Shown here: positions 30,774-41,252 of the stretch, one piece after another
Numbering within the stretch: the stretch's first letter is position 1
How the letters are laid out: each line of letters opens with the position of its first letter
Assembly (NCBI GenBank): GCA_036389035.1
Contig: DASVQQ010000001.1
Coordinates: 62,001 to 126,000 of the forward strand
Length of the DNA: 64,000 nt
Direction: 5' to 3'
From: Jatrophihabitans sp.
Lineage (GTDB): Bacteria; Actinomycetota; Actinomycetes; Mycobacteriales; Jatrophihabitantaceae
Translations under genes and position numbers: made by a program
The notes under the pieces: generated by a model
What the model was told of the DNA's origin: nothing
The model's database searches: none
What the model saw: the letters and a program-made list of their open reading frames with translations, nothing else

Positions 30774-33700
30774 CTGAGTCCGCCCTGTCATTGCTCCCGA
30801 GCTCGGCCGACGGCGCCTGACCGGTCACCGGTGCCTGATCAGCCGACGGTGCCTCATCAGCCGACGGTGCCTCATCAGCCGCTGGCGCCTGATCGGTCGC
30901 CGGCGCCGGCGGTGAGTCGATCAGCTGGGCGAGTTGCCGGACGGTGGGGCACTCCAGCAGTCCGGTGACCGGGATGGCGGCGTTGAGCGCCTTGCGGATC
31001 CGGGCGGTGAGATCGATGGCGATCAGCGAGTGGCCGCCGAGCTCGAAGAAGTTGTCGTCGGCGCCGATCGGCTCGATGCCCAGGGCCCGCGACCAGATCT
31101 CGGCGAGGGTGGCCTCGGTGCCTTCCCGCGGCGCTGTGAACGGGGTGTCGAGCTCCGGACGCGGGTAGCGCTCGCGGTCATCGGCCACCGCGTCGTCGTC
31201 ACCGCCGTGCAGGTCTCCGGTGACCCACTTGTCCAGCCGGGTGCCCAGCGGGCCGGTGGAGATGACCAGCTGGCCGACATGCGCGCCGGCCGCCAGGGTG
31301 CGCTCGAACACGTCGAGTGCCTCGGCGGGCACCATCGCGTAGTCGGTGACGCCCTGGCTGTGCCCCTTCAACCGGTCCGGGTCGATGTTCCAGGTGTCCC
31401 AGTCGATCGTGATCCAGCGCCCGGCGTCGGAGGCCCGGGCCACCTGGCAGTAGGCGTCCAGCGCGGCGTTGGCCGAGGCGTAGGGCCCGAGCGTCATGCC
31501 ACCGAGCACGGCGGCCAGCGAGGACATGGTGATCCGCCGGTCCAGCGCCTGGTCGCCCAGCACCTGCTGCAGCACGTGGAAGCCGGTGACCTTGGCGGCG
31601 AAATGAGCGTCGCAGCTGGCCCGGTCGGACAGGTGGGCGAAGTTGAAGAACCGGCCGTCCTGCACGCCGGCGCCGTGCACCACCACGTCGATCCGGCCGA
31701 AGCGCTCGACCGCGGCGTCGACGACGGCCTGCATCTGGTCGCGGTCGGCGACATCGGCCGACATGGCGATCACCTGCGCGCCGCGCTCTTCCAGATCGAG
31801 AATGCTGGTGATGTGGCGGGCTGTTCGCTCGCCGCCCTCGGGCACCTCTGCCAGGAACTGCTGCCACTGCTCGCGCGGCGGCAGCGGCGAGCGCGCCGTC
31901 AGCACCAGGTTGCAGTGGTAGCGGCTTGCCAGGTGCCGCCCGATCACCAGGCCGACGTCGCCGAGACCGCCGGTGATCAGCACGGTGTCACCCTCGCCGA
32001 CCGGGGCGTCGAGCTCTGTCGGCTCCTCCAGCGGCAGCGGCTGATAGCGACGCAGCCAGGTCTGGCCGGCCCGGACAGCGACCGGGCCCTCGTGGGCGGT
32101 CACCGTCGCGGCCAGCACCTCATCGGCCATCCGGACCAGGGCGCCGGCGTTGAGCCGAGGCGCCTCGTCGACGTCGATGCACCGGCTGCGCAGCCGGGGG
32201 TTCTCCTGCGCGAGGCTGGGAGCCAGCGCTGCCAGGCTGGAGTGCTCGGGGTGCAGCAGGTCCGAGCCGAGCACACCGACCGCTCCTGAGGTCAGCAGCA
32301 CCAGTTCGGTGCGCGGCGCGGTGCCGCTGTCGTCCACGAGCTGGCGGGCCAGCGAGAGCGCCGAGTGGAATCCGCGCTCCTGCTCGGCCTCGAAGTGCCC
32401 GATCGGATCGGCCGGATCGGCCTCGGAGCTGGCCAGGCTGAACCCGTGCACGATGACCCGGGGGCTTACCAGCAGCGAGCTGATCAGCTCGGCCATGTCC
32501 TGCGGGGCGTCCAGCGCGATCCGCACGTTGCCGGCGTCGTCGCGCTCGAAGCTCTGGCCCGGACGGACCGCGGTCACCTCGGCGCCGGCGGCCTCCAGCC
32601 GCTGGATCAGCGCCTCGCCCCGGGCCTCTGCCGACAGCACCAACCAGGGTCCGGCCAGCCGCAGCTGCTCGTCGAGGTTGGCGACCCGTCGTGGCTGCAA
32701 CTGCCAGGTGGGCTGATAGGTCCACTGCGAGCGGTCGAAACTCCGGGTCAGGGTGGTGGGAGCTGACCACCAGACGTTCGGGATCTCGACCTTGGTCTTG
32801 GTCTCGACCCAGTACCGCCGGCGCTGGAAGGCATAGGTGGGCAGCTCGAGGCGGCGCCCTTCGCCCTGGTGCAGCGTCGGCCAGTCGATGCTGCTGCCGG
32901 CCTGCCACAGCCGGGCAAGGGTGGCCAGCAGCCACCCGGCGGCTGACTCGCCGTCATTGCTGGGAGCGACCAGCACCTCCTCGACCGTGCCGGAGTCCTC
33001 GGCCTCGTCCTGGGTCAGTCGAACGCCCAGGCCGGTCAGCGCGGCGGCGAGCTTGCCGAGCGCGCTGTCGCGGTCAACCGCGCTGTCGCCGGCGGCGCCT
33101 CGCAGCCGGTCGGCGACCGAGGCCAGCTCGGCCCACCAACCCTCGGGCTGGGAGTCGCCGGCCTGCAGCCGCACCTTCGGGTTGCGCCGCTGGGTCTTGC
33201 CCTCGATCCAGCGGGTCGAGTCGGCGAGTGCCTCCAGGGCGTCGGCGCTGTCCTGGCACACCACGGCCCGGCGCAGCGCGAACGCCCCGCGCGAGACCTG
33301 CAGCGTGTACGCCACGTCGGCGAGGTCGGCGTCCGGATTGGCTATCAGGTACTGGCGCAGGTTCTCGCCGATCTCGTTGAGCGCCTTGTCCTCCAGCCCT
33401 GAGAAGGTCAGCAGGTGCGGCCCGTCCCGGTGCGGGCGAGCCGGCCGGGTCGGCGGCTCCTCCAGGATGACGTGGGCGTTCGTGCCGCCCAGGCCGAAGG
33501 AGTTGACGCCGGCGCGGCGGGGATGCGCTCCCTCAGGCCACGCCTGGTGCTCGGTGAGCACCGTGAACCGGTCCTGGGCGGTGGCCAGCGCCGGGTTCGG
33601 GCTCTGGTAGTTGGGAGTGGCCGGCAGCACGCCGTGCTTGACGTTCAACGCCGCGCGCATCAGCCCGGTGACGCCCGAGGCGCGGTCCAGGTGGCCGATG

Positions 33701-34746
33701 CTGGGCTTGAGGGTGCCGAGCACGCAAGGGGATTCGCGATCGAGGGCGAAGGCCCGGTTCAGGGCGGACAGCTCGATCGAGTCACCCAGGGTGGTTCCGG
33801 TGGCGTGGCACTCGACGTAACCGATGGTGTCGGGCTTCACCCCGGCGACGCCCATCGCCAGCTCCATCACCTCGGCCTCGCCCTCGACCCCGGGCGCGGT
33901 GTAACCGGCCCTGACCCGGCCGTCGTTGTTGACCGCCGAGCCGAGGATCACCGCGTGGATGATGTCGCCGTCGGCGAGCGCCTCCGACATCCGCTTGAGG
34001 GTGACGGCTCCGACGCCGCTGCCCATCACGGTGCCGTTGGCTTCGGAGTCCAGGCTGCGGACGATGCCGTCCGGCGAGGTGATGCCGCCCTGCACGTAGA
34101 GGTAGCCCGAGGGCTGGGGCAGCGGGATGTAGGCGCCGCCGGCCACCGCGATGTCGCACTCGTAGGTGAGCAGGCTCTGGCAGGCCAGGTGCACGGCCAC
34201 CATCGAGGTGGAGCAGAACGTCTGCACCGCTATCGCCGGGCCGCGCAGGCCGAGCTTGTAGGAGACCAGCGAGGCCAGCGAGTCACGCTCGTTGCCTACC
34301 GCCAGCAGCAACGCGCCGCCGGGCTCGGAGGCCAGCGCCTCCATGTTCTGCACGATGTAGTCCGGAAAGCCGCAGCCACCGAAGACCGCCACCTGGCCGG
34401 GCGTGCCGGTCGGGCAGTAGCCGGCGCTCTCGATCGCCTCCCAGGAGCACTCCAGGAACAGCCGGTGCTGCGGGTCCATCGTCTCGGCCTCGCGCGGGTT
34501 GATCCCGAAGACCGCGGCGTCGAAGAGGTCGGCGTCACTGACCGAGCCACCGACCCGGACGTAGCGCGGGTCGGCCAGTTGGCCGGGATCGATGCCGGCC
34601 GCGGTCAGCTCCTCGTGGCTGAACTCGCGCAAGCCCGGAACTCCGGCGAGGACGTTGCGCCAGAGCTCATCGACGCTGCGCGCGCCGGGGAACCGGCCGG
34701 ACATCCCGATGAGTGCGATCGCCGAGCTGTAGTCCGTTTCCGTCAT
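30760..34746 (-). CDS. Type I PKS module KS-KR-ACP lacking an AT domain
   Basis: A 1328-residue one-module PKS. KS about 8-430: nucleophile C178 in '[11 protein letters not shown]', His in '[11 protein letters not shown]' and '[12 protein letters not shown]'. About 440-640 holds only KS-AT linker and post-AT linker sequence ('[19 protein letters not shown]', then '[16 protein letters not shown]'); no GxSxG acyltransferase is present. KR about 690-1110: '[19 protein letters not shown]', Ser and Tyr in '[10 protein letters not shown]' and '[13 protein letters not shown]', so it should be active. ACP Ser1240 in '[10 protein letters not shown]'. A 60-residue repetitive tail follows, and no thioesterase. 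Malonate or another extender must be supplied in trans, or by the AT of a neighbouring module. The ATG at 34746 overlaps the previous PKS stop by 4 bases, so it probably follows that module. Confidence 0.92.
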   Translation of the reverse strand: MTETDYSSAIALIGMSGRFPGARSVDELWRNVLAGVPGLREFSHEELTAAGIDPGQLADPRYVRVGGSVSDADLFDAAVFGINPREAETMDPQHRLFLECSWEAIESAGYCPTGTPGQVAVFGGCGFPDYIVQNMEALASEPGGALLLAVGNERDSLASLVSYKLGLRGPAIAVQTFCSTSMVAVHLACQSLLTYECDIAVAGGAYIPLPQPSGYLYVQGGITSPDGIVRSLDSEANGTVMGSGVGAVTLKRMSEALADGDIIHAVILGSAVNNDGRVRAGYTAPGVEGEAEVMELAMGVAGVKPDTIGYVECHATGTTLGDSIELSALNRAFALDRESPCVLGTLKPSIGHLDRASGVTGLMRAALNVKHGVLPATPNYQSPNPALATAQDRFTVLTEHQAWPEGAHPRRAGVNSFGLGGTNAHVILEEPPTRPARPHRDGPHLLTFSGLEDKALNEIGENLRQYLIANPDADLADVAYTLQVSRGAFALRRAVVCQDSADALEALADSTRWIEGKTQRRNPKVRLQAGDSQPEGWWAELASVADRLRGAAGDSAVDRDSALGKLAAALTGLGVRLTQDEAEDSGTVEEVLVAPSNDGESAAGWLLATLARLWQAGSSIDWPTLHQGEGRRLELPTYAFQRRRYWVETKTKVEIPNVWWSAPTTLTRSFDRSQWTYQPTWQLQPRRVANLDEQLRLAGPWLVLSAEARGEALIQRLEAAGAEVTAVRPGQSFERDDAGNVRIALDAPQDMAELISSLLVSPRVIVHGFSLASSEADPADPIGHFEAEQERGFHSALSLARQLVDDSGTAPRTELVLLTSGAVGVLGSDLLHPEHSSLAALAPSLAQENPRLRSRCIDVDEAPRLNAGALVRMADEVLAATVTAHEGPVAVRAGQTWLRRYQPLPLEEPTELDAPVGEGDTVLITGGLGDVGLVIGRHLASRYHCNLVLTARSPLPPREQWQQFLAEVPEGGERTARHITSILDLEERGAQVIAMSADVADRDQMQAVVDAAVERFGRIDVVVHGAGVQDGRFFNFAHLSDRASCDAHFAAKVTGFHVLQQVLGDQALDRRITMSSLAAVLGGMTLGPYASANAALDAYCQVARASDAGRWITIDWDTWNIDPDRLKGHSQGVTDYAMVPAEALDVFERTLAAGAHVGQLVISTGPLGTRLDKWVTGDLHGGDDDAVADDRERYPRPELDTPFTAPREGTEATLAEIWSRALGIEPIGADDNFFELGGHSLIAIDLTARIRKALNAAIPVTGLLECPTVRQLAQLIDSPPAPATDQAPAADEAPSADEAPSADQAPVTGQAPSAELGSNDRADSDESA
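30840..30875 (-). repeat. 18-base tandem repeat in PKS C-terminal tail
   Basis: Two identical 18-base units (30840-30857, 30858-30875), with degenerate copies on both sides from about 30805 to 30910, encode Ala-Pro-Ser-Ala-Asp-Glu type repeats after the ACP. The acidic, flexible tail could act as a docking or spacer element. Confidence 0.8.
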
Positions 34747-37700
34747 GGCATTCTCCTGCTCCGAAGCGTGCTGCGCCGCTGCTCGATCCGAGACCTCTGC
34801 TGGTCATCGGCCTGCGTGGCCTGTGGGTCTTGCTGGTCATCGGTTTCTTGTCCGGCGGTCGCGGCTGCCGCCAGCGCCGCCACGGTGGGCGCCTCGTAGA
34901 GCAGGTGCGGCGGCAGGTAGGCGATCTCCAACGCCTTGCGCACCTCGGCGATGATCTCCATGCCGATCAGTGAGTTGCCGCCGAGCTCGAAGAAGTTGTC
35001 GTGCACGCCGACCTGCTCCAGGCCCAGGGCCTCGCCCCAGACCCCGGCGATCGCCTGCTCGGCCACGGACTGCGGTTCGACGTAGGAGGTGGAGAGCTCC
35101 GGACGGGGCGAGCGGCCGAGGGCGTCCCGGGCCTTCTTCACCGTGGCGGAGTGGCTGGCGATCGAGGACCGCCGGCTCATCTTGACCAGGGTCGGGAAGT
35201 CCTGGGTGGAGATCACCACGTGGGTCTGACCGGCGGCCAGCACCCGCTGCAGCGTCTGCCAGCCGTCGTCGAAGGAGACCCCGAACCTGGCCCGGTAGTC
35301 CTGGAAGAACTGGATGGATCCCTCGTCGTAGTTCTCCAGGCCGGTGGTCCAGCCGTTCCAGGTCCACTCGCCCCAGTCGATCGCGCTCACCAGGCAGCCC
35401 GGGATCGGCTCGCTCTGGGCGAAGGCGTCGAGGTAGGCATTGGCAGCGCAGTAGTCGACCTGACCCGCGCCGCCACCGGTGACCGACGTCGTGGAGGAGA
35501 ACAGCGCGATGAAGTCGAGTGAAAGCCCTCGCACGGCTTCGGCGATGGCCAGCGAGCCGGCCACCTTGGGGGCCAGCACCTTGGCGATGTCGGAGGCGGT
35601 CTTGAACTGCATCAGCCCGGCTGCCGGAACGCCGGCGCAGTGCAGCACGCCGTCGAGCCGGCCGAACCGCTGGACAGCGGCGTCCACCGCGCCCTTGACG
35701 TCGGCGAGGTTGGAGACGTCACCGGCGACGGTGATCACCTCGACCCCGTAGCTGTGCAGTCGCTGCAGGCCTTCCAGCCGGCGGCGGACCTCGGCCGCGG
35801 TGTTCGGGGACGCCAGGATCGCCGACCACTGCTCCTGCGGCGGCACCGGCGTGCGGCCCAGCAGCACCAGGCGGGCCTGGTAATCCGCGGCCAGCCGCTC
35901 TGCCATGGCCAGGCCGATACCGCCGAGGCCACCGGTGACCAGGTAGCTGCCACCCTGCCGGACGCGGACCGCGGCCGCCGGGTCGGTGGCGCTGGCGGCG
36001 TCGAGCACCTCGTACTCCGGCACCCAGCGGCGCCCGCCGCGCAGGGCCACCACCTGGTCGGCCGGCTCGGCGCGCAGCTCGGCCAGCAGGGCCACCGGCG
36101 AGCTGGTGGCCGTCGCCAGGTCGATGTCGATCAGCCGGGTCTGCACCTTCGGGTACTCCACCGGGATCAGCCGGCACGGGCCCAGCACGGTGGCGCGCTC
36201 GGGCAGCACCTCGTCGCCGGGCAGCACCCGGTGGCTGCCGATGCTGACCACGTCGAGCAGCCAGGGCTCCAGGCCGATGTCACCGGCAGCCCGGGCGAAC
36301 GCGACCAGCGTGTGCAGGCCCCGCTCCAGGGTGCGCGCGGTGGCGTCAGGGCCGCCGGCCTCGCCGTCCTGCGCCGTCCACAGGTGCACCACGTGCTGCG
36401 GCGCGAGCTGGGACTCGGTCAGGTGCAGCAAGGCCGCGGTGGCGTCCTGCGGCGAGCCCGGACGCAGCACGATGCCGTCGCCGCTCACCGAGAACCGCTC
36501 GCCGGGGCGGGCGAAGACCACCTGCGCCCCGGTGCTTTCCAGTTGTTTGCGAAGGGTGTCGGCGATGGCGTCGGCGACGCCGTCGTCGGTGAAGACCAGC
36601 CAGCGAGCCGCCTCGGCACGCGGCGGTCGAGGAGTGCTCTGCCGCCAGAGCGGCACGCTGATCCACTCGGTGTCGGGCAGCAGCGGCAGCGCGTTGAGCA
36701 CGCTGACCGCGTCATCGGCGTCGAAGTTCGGTCCGGCGGCGGTGGGTCCGGTGGTGGGCTCGGCCTCCAGCCAGTGGTCCTGGTGCTCGAACGGGTAGGT
36801 CGGCAGCGGCACCCGGCCGGGCTGCCAGAGCTCGGCCGCCTCGCTGCCCTTCTGCCCGATCCCGTGCAGGCTCGCCCAGTCGATCGGCACGCCGGTCAGC
36901 CACAGCCGGGCGACCGCCTCGGTCAGGCTGAGCAGCGAGTTTCCGCGATCAGCGGCGCCCGGCAGCGTGCGCAGGATCAGCGGCCACTGGCTCTGCTTGC
37001 AGTCCGGGTGGCCGCGGGTCAGCGCGCCGAGGGTCTGACCGGGTCCGATCTCGACCAGCGCGAACTCGCCGGCGGCCAGCAGGTTGGCCAGCCCGGCGCC
37101 GAACTCGACCGTCTGGCACATGTGCTTGGCCCAGTACTCCGGATCGGTGACCAGGGCCTCGGTCGCCAGCTGACCGGTCACGTTGCTGAGGTAGTCGATG
37201 CGAGGGGCGTTGAGGGTGATGTTGTCGGCGATCCAGCCGACCAGTTCGGCCGCGGCCGGAGCCAGCATCCGGGAGTGGAAGGCGTGGCTGGTCTGCAGTC
37301 GCTGGCAGCTGATCTCAGCCGTGAGCAGCTTCTGCGCGGCGGCGTCCACCGCCTCGATCGGGCCGGCGAGCACGAGTTGCGAGCCGGTGCGGATCGCCAC
37401 GTCCAGCTCGTCGAAGCCGCTGCCCAGCACGGCCCGCAACCGGACCTCGTCGGCGGCCACGGCTAGCATCGCGCCCTCGGGGAGCGAGGCGATCAGCTTG
37501 GCCCGGTAGGCGACCAGGCTCAGCGCGTCCGGCAGGGACAGCACGCCGGACAGGCAGGCTGCGACGTACTCCCCCAGGCTGTAGCCGAGCATCAGCTCCG
37601 GCTGCAGGCCCCAGCGCATCAGCTGGCGTGCCAGGGCGTACTCGGCGACGAAGACCGCCGGCTGGATCAGGTGGGCGTCGGGGGTGGGCTGCCGGGCGGC

Positions 37701-39518
37701 CTGCGGGCCCTCGCGGCCCAGCATCCTGGCCAGGTCACCGGCGCCGCTGGGCTGGGCGCTGTCGGTGAAGACGTCGGACAGCTGGGCAGGGTTGGTGAGG
37801 CCCAGGATTGCGACGCACTCGTCGACCTCGGCGCGGAACTCGGGCTCATCGGCGTACAGCTGCGCGACCATGCCGGGGTACTGCTCGCCGACTCCGGCGA
37901 TCAGCAGGCCGACCTTGCGCCCGGCGGTGCCGTCGACCCGGCCGAGCAGCCGGGTGGGATCGCCCAGGCCGGTGACCGCGCCGGTGACCGTGTCGGCGAG
38001 CAGCACCTTGCGGTGGCTGAAGACCTTGCGCCCCACCTGCAGGGTGTAGGCGACATCGCCGAGGTCGAGGTCAGAAGAACCTTCCAGGCGCTGGGCGAGC
38101 CGGTCGCGGGCCTGCTCGAGCGCGGCGGCCGAGCGGGCCGAGATGGGCAGCACCTGCCAGCGCCGGGACCGCGTCGCGCGTACCGGGCTGGTCGGGCTCT
38201 CGGTGATGATCGCGTGCGCGTTGGTGCCGCCGGTGCCCAGCGAGCTCAGCCCGGCGACCCGGGGACGCTCAGCGGTGCGCGGCCAGGCGGTGGGCTGGGC
38301 GGTGACCCGGAACGGGCTGTTGTCGAAGTCGATCTCCGGATTGGGGGTCTGGAAGTTCAACGTGCCCGGGATCAGCTCGTGCTGCAACGACTGCACCACC
38401 TTGATCAGGCCGGTGACACCGGAGGCCCGGTCCAGGTGGCCGACGTTGGGCTTCACCGATCCGAGCAGGCAGTACTGCTTGTCAGCGGTGGCTCCGAAGG
38501 CGCTGGTCAGGGCGGCGACCTCCATCGGGTCCCCCACCTCGGTCGCGGTGCCGTGCGCCTCGACGTAGGAGATGTCGGACGGGCGCACGCCGGCGTTGGC
38601 GATGGCCGAGGTGACGCACCGGCGCTGGCCGTCCAGGCTGGGCGCCTGGTAGCTGAACTTCAGGGCGCCGTCGTTGTTGATGGCCGAGCCCCGGATGACG
38701 GCCAGCACGGTGTCGTGGTCGGCGATCGCCTGGTCCAGGCGCTTGAGCGCCACCACGGCCACCCCGTCGCCGAACATGCTGCCGTGCGCGTCGGCGTCGA
38801 AGGTCCGCACGTGCCCGTCAGGCGATGCCTGGTTGCCCTCGTGGTAGAGGTAACCGGTCCGGTCCGGAACCCGGATCGACACGCCGCCGGCCAGGGCCAC
38901 GTCGCATTCCTCGCGGCGCAGGCTCGCGCAGGCCAGGTGCACCGCGACCAGCGAGGTGGAGCAGAACGTCTGCACCGTCAGGCTGGGACCTCTGAGGTCC
39001 AGCCGGTAGGAGACGTTGGTGGCCAGCGCGTCCTTGTCGTTGCCGGCCATCAGGCCGTCGATCTCCACGCTGAGCTGGAAGGCGTTGGGCCGGGTGAGCA
39101 GGTAGGTGCTGATGTTCATGCCGGCGAACACCCCTACGGTGCCGCGGCCTTCCGGGGTGCCGTAACCCGATGCCTCCAGCGCCTCCCAGACGCACTCGGT
39201 GAAGATCAGCTGCTGCGGGTCGGCGAGGGTGGCCTCGCGGGGGCTGACGCCGAAGAAGCTGGCGTCGAAGCCCCGGATGTCATTGAGGATCGGGCGCGAG
39301 CGCACGTAGTCGGGGTTGTTGAAGACCTTGGGGTCCTCGCCGGCCAGCAGCAGGTCCTCGTCGGTGAACTGGGTGAACGACTCGACCCCGTTGCTGATGT
39401 TGCGCCAGAAGTCGTGGACGTCATCGGCTCCGGGAAATCGCCCGGACATCCCGATGATCGCGATCTCTGGCTCACGGGGCGACGGCATCGCGTCGGTGTG
39501 AACGGTGTGCTGCTCCAT
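34743..39518 (-). CDS. Type I PKS module KS-AT-KR-ACP
   Basis: A 1591-residue module. KS about 18-440 with C186 in 'TFCSTSLVAVH' and '[12 protein letters not shown]'. AT about 555-870 with Ser647 in 'GYSLGEYVAACLSG' and 'SHAFHSRM' (the HAFH form usually tied to malonyl units); its first motif reads 'IAGVGEQYPGM' rather than the usual GQGSQ. KR about 975-1400: 'YLVTGGLGGIGLAMAERLA', 'FSSTTSVTGG', 'VDYCAANAYLDAF'. ACP Ser1516 in 'ELGGNSLIGM'. No DH, ER, methyltransferase or TE. The C-terminal tail is rich in Gln, Asp and Arg. The ATG at 39518 has little leader before the KS and no class 1 docking helix. A 113-base gap before it separates it from the ABC permease and could hold a promoter. Confidence 0.93.
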   Translation of the reverse strand: MEQHTVHTDAMPSPREPEIAIIGMSGRFPGADDVHDFWRNISNGVESFTQFTDEDLLLAGEDPKVFNNPDYVRSRPILNDIRGFDASFFGVSPREATLADPQQLIFTECVWEALEASGYGTPEGRGTVGVFAGMNISTYLLTRPNAFQLSVEIDGLMAGNDKDALATNVSYRLDLRGPSLTVQTFCSTSLVAVHLACASLRREECDVALAGGVSIRVPDRTGYLYHEGNQASPDGHVRTFDADAHGSMFGDGVAVVALKRLDQAIADHDTVLAVIRGSAINNDGALKFSYQAPSLDGQRRCVTSAIANAGVRPSDISYVEAHGTATEVGDPMEVAALTSAFGATADKQYCLLGSVKPNVGHLDRASGVTGLIKVVQSLQHELIPGTLNFQTPNPEIDFDNSPFRVTAQPTAWPRTAERPRVAGLSSLGTGGTNAHAIITESPTSPVRATRSRRWQVLPISARSAAALEQARDRLAQRLEGSSDLDLGDVAYTLQVGRKVFSHRKVLLADTVTGAVTGLGDPTRLLGRVDGTAGRKVGLLIAGVGEQYPGMVAQLYADEPEFRAEVDECVAILGLTNPAQLSDVFTDSAQPSGAGDLARMLGREGPQAARQPTPDAHLIQPAVFVAEYALARQLMRWGLQPELMLGYSLGEYVAACLSGVLSLPDALSLVAYRAKLIASLPEGAMLAVAADEVRLRAVLGSGFDELDVAIRTGSQLVLAGPIEAVDAAAQKLLTAEISCQRLQTSHAFHSRMLAPAAAELVGWIADNITLNAPRIDYLSNVTGQLATEALVTDPEYWAKHMCQTVEFGAGLANLLAAGEFALVEIGPGQTLGALTRGHPDCKQSQWPLILRTLPGAADRGNSLLSLTEAVARLWLTGVPIDWASLHGIGQKGSEAAELWQPGRVPLPTYPFEHQDHWLEAEPTTGPTAAGPNFDADDAVSVLNALPLLPDTEWISVPLWRQSTPRPPRAEAARWLVFTDDGVADAIADTLRKQLESTGAQVVFARPGERFSVSGDGIVLRPGSPQDATAALLHLTESQLAPQHVVHLWTAQDGEAGGPDATARTLERGLHTLVAFARAAGDIGLEPWLLDVVSIGSHRVLPGDEVLPERATVLGPCRLIPVEYPKVQTRLIDIDLATATSSPVALLAELRAEPADQVVALRGGRRWVPEYEVLDAASATDPAAAVRVRQGGSYLVTGGLGGIGLAMAERLAADYQARLVLLGRTPVPPQEQWSAILASPNTAAEVRRRLEGLQRLHSYGVEVITVAGDVSNLADVKGAVDAAVQRFGRLDGVLHCAGVPAAGLMQFKTASDIAKVLAPKVAGSLAIAEAVRGLSLDFIALFSSTTSVTGGGAGQVDYCAANAYLDAFAQSEPIPGCLVSAIDWGEWTWNGWTTGLENYDEGSIQFFQDYRARFGVSFDDGWQTLQRVLAAGQTHVVISTQDFPTLVKMSRRSSIASHSATVKKARDALGRSPRPELSTSYVEPQSVAEQAIAGVWGEALGLEQVGVHDNFFELGGNSLIGMEIIAEVRKALEIAYLPPHLLYEAPTVAALAAAATAGQETDDQQDPQATQADDQQRSRIEQRRSTLRSRRMP

Positions 39519-39631
39519 GGAACACGGCCCCTATCAGTAACGATCACCGCACATCTGGCCAGATGTGACGTCTCGCGCTTCGGCATGGTGGACGGGTCCG
39601 GGATCGCCCGTTGAGGTGACAGCCCGGCGGG

Positions 39632-40426
39632 CTACAGCAGGCGGGTTCGGCCCCATCCGCGAGCCAGCCGCCGCACCGCGTACACGCCGGCCAGCAGGCC
39701 CAGCCCCATCAGGATCGCGGCGGGCACCAGCACGTCGCGGGTGTCACCGCGGACCGCGGCCTGGAACATCGACAGCGCGTAGTACCCCGGAGAGATGTGG
39801 GCCAGCGTTCCGGCCCAACCCGGCAGGATGCTCAACGGCACCAGAGCGCCGCCGAGCGAGCTCAGCACCAGCGCGCCCACGTCCGAGATCACGCCGAGCT
39901 CGCCCAGGCTGCGGGCGACCGTGGCAAGCGCGGCGCCCATGGCCAGCAAGGAGAAGGTCCAGACGAAGATGGCGAGCGCGACGTAGTGGGGCGAGCGCGG
40001 CCACGGGATCCCGATGACCAGGCAGCCGTAGCAGAACAGCAAGCTCTGCTGCAGCAGCATCACCGCGAAGATCGGAAGGGTCTTGCCCAGCAGCATCTCG
40101 GTCGCCGAGGCGCGGCTCTGGCGCAGCCGGTCCCAGGTGTGCCACTGCCGCTCGACCAGGATCGAGTTGCCGGCGATGGCGATCGCGAAGACCGAGAACA
40201 TCACCAGCAGGCCGGTGACCACCTGCACCGCGCCGCCCTCGACCGCCCTGGTGTAGAGCGGCTTGAGCACCACCATCAGGACCATCGGCATCACGATGTA
40301 GCTGATCATCTGGCCCGGGTCGCGCAGCCGGATCGTCAGGTTGTGCCGCGTGATCGCCGAGATCCGGTAGACCGAGCCACGCAGGCCGGCCATCGGGCCG
40401 GCAGCAGCCGGGGTGTCAAGAAGCAT
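39632..40426 (-). CDS. ABC-2 type transporter permease
   Basis: A 264-residue membrane protein with six hydrophobic segments ('MISYIVMPMVLMVVL', 'VVTGLLVMFSVFAIAIAG', 'FAVMLLQQSLLFCYG', 'LAIFVWTFSLLAMGAAL' and others). It matches the DrrB-like ABC-2 exporter permeases. The start at the ATG 40426 overlaps the ATPase stop by 11 bases. Together with that ATPase it should export the cluster's product or provide self-resistance. Confidence 0.9.
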   Translation of the reverse strand: MLLDTPAAAGPMAGLRGSVYRISAITRHNLTIRLRDPGQMISYIVMPMVLMVVLKPLYTRAVEGGAVQVVTGLLVMFSVFAIAIAGNSILVERQWHTWDRLRQSRASATEMLLGKTLPIFAVMLLQQSLLFCYGCLVIGIPWPRSPHYVALAIFVWTFSLLAMGAALATVARSLGELGVISDVGALVLSSLGGALVPLSILPGWAGTLAHISPGYYALSMFQAAVRGDTRDVLVPAAILMGLGLLAGVYAVRRLARGWGRTRLL

Positions 40427-41252
40427 TGTTGACCGCCAGGGACCGGTAGACATCGTCGAGCGATGCGTTACGTAGTTCGACCGCGCTGATCGGGCGGTCG
40501 GTGGAGCTGAGCAGTTCGATCAGGGTGACGGTCGGCTCGGTGGTGGAGACCCGCAGGTCCTCCTCGTCCTCGAAGATCACCCGTACCTCGCCCGGGAGTC
40601 CCCGGACCAGCTCGTCATAACTGCCCCTGGCGACGATGCGCCCGGCGCGGATGACGGCGATGGTGGCCTGCAGCTCGGTGAGTTCGGGCAGGTAGTGGGT
40701 GGTGTAGACCACCGCGGCGCCCTCACCGGCCCGCTGCTTGACGACATCGAGCATCGCCTGCCGGGTCTCCTGATCCGCGCCCGCGGTCGGCTCGTCCAGC
40801 AGCAACACCGAGGGCCGGTGGATCAGGGCGGTGGCGGCCTGGGTACGGCGCTGCTGACCACCGGACAGCACGCCGGTGCGCCGGTCCATGATCTCGGTCA
40901 GCCGCAGCGCGACCGCGAGCTCGTCGATGGCGTTGGTGAGCGCCTCGCGGCGCAGGCCGGCGAGCCGGCCGAAGAGGTCAAGGTGCTCGCGCACGGTGAT
41001 CGAGGGGTACAGGCCGATGTGCTGCGGTGTCACCCCGACCTGGCCGCGGGCCTGCGCCGGCAGCCTGCCGTTGATGGTCAGCGTGCCGCTGTCCTGACGG
41101 ACCAGGCCCGAGGCGATCTCCACGAAAGTGGTCTTGCCCGCGCCATTGTGGCCCACGAGCCCGACGATCTCGCCCGAGGCCACCTGCAAGCTGAACCCGT
41201 CGAGCGCGGTCACTGCGCCGTAACGTTTAGTCAAGTCCAGAACTTCGAGCAA
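40416..41252 (-). CDS. ABC transporter ATP-binding protein (DrrA-like)
   Basis: A 278-residue ATPase with Walker A 'GHNGAGKTT', signature 'LSGGQQRR', Walker B 'SVLLLDEPTAG' and switch His in 'YTTHYLPEL'. The TTG at 41252, preceded by GGGATG at about nine bases, begins directly at the conserved 'LLEVLDLTKRYGAV'; an ATG at 41306 would add an Arg-rich stretch not typical of the family. The C-terminal 60 residues match the DrrA-like extension. It couples ATP hydrolysis to the adjacent permease, probably drug or natural-product efflux. Confidence 0.9.
   Translation of the reverse strand: MLEVLDLTKRYGAVTALDGFSLQVASGEIVGLVGHNGAGKTTFVEIASGLVRQDSGTLTINGRLPAQARGQVGVTPQHIGLYPSITVREHLDLFGRLAGLRREALTNAIDELAVALRLTEIMDRRTGVLSGGQQRRTQAATALIHRPSVLLLDEPTAGADQETRQAMLDVVKQRAGEGAAVVYTTHYLPELTELQATIAVIRAGRIVARGSYDELVRGLPGEVRVIFEDEEDLRVSTTEPTVTLIELLSSTDRPISAVELRNASLDDVYRSLAVNNAS

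Noticed and set aside
35640..39614. Plus-strand open frames of about 600 codons antisense to the KS-AT-KR-ACP PKS
   Set aside because: They mirror the PKS codon frame, lack ribosome sites and contain no recognisable protein family.
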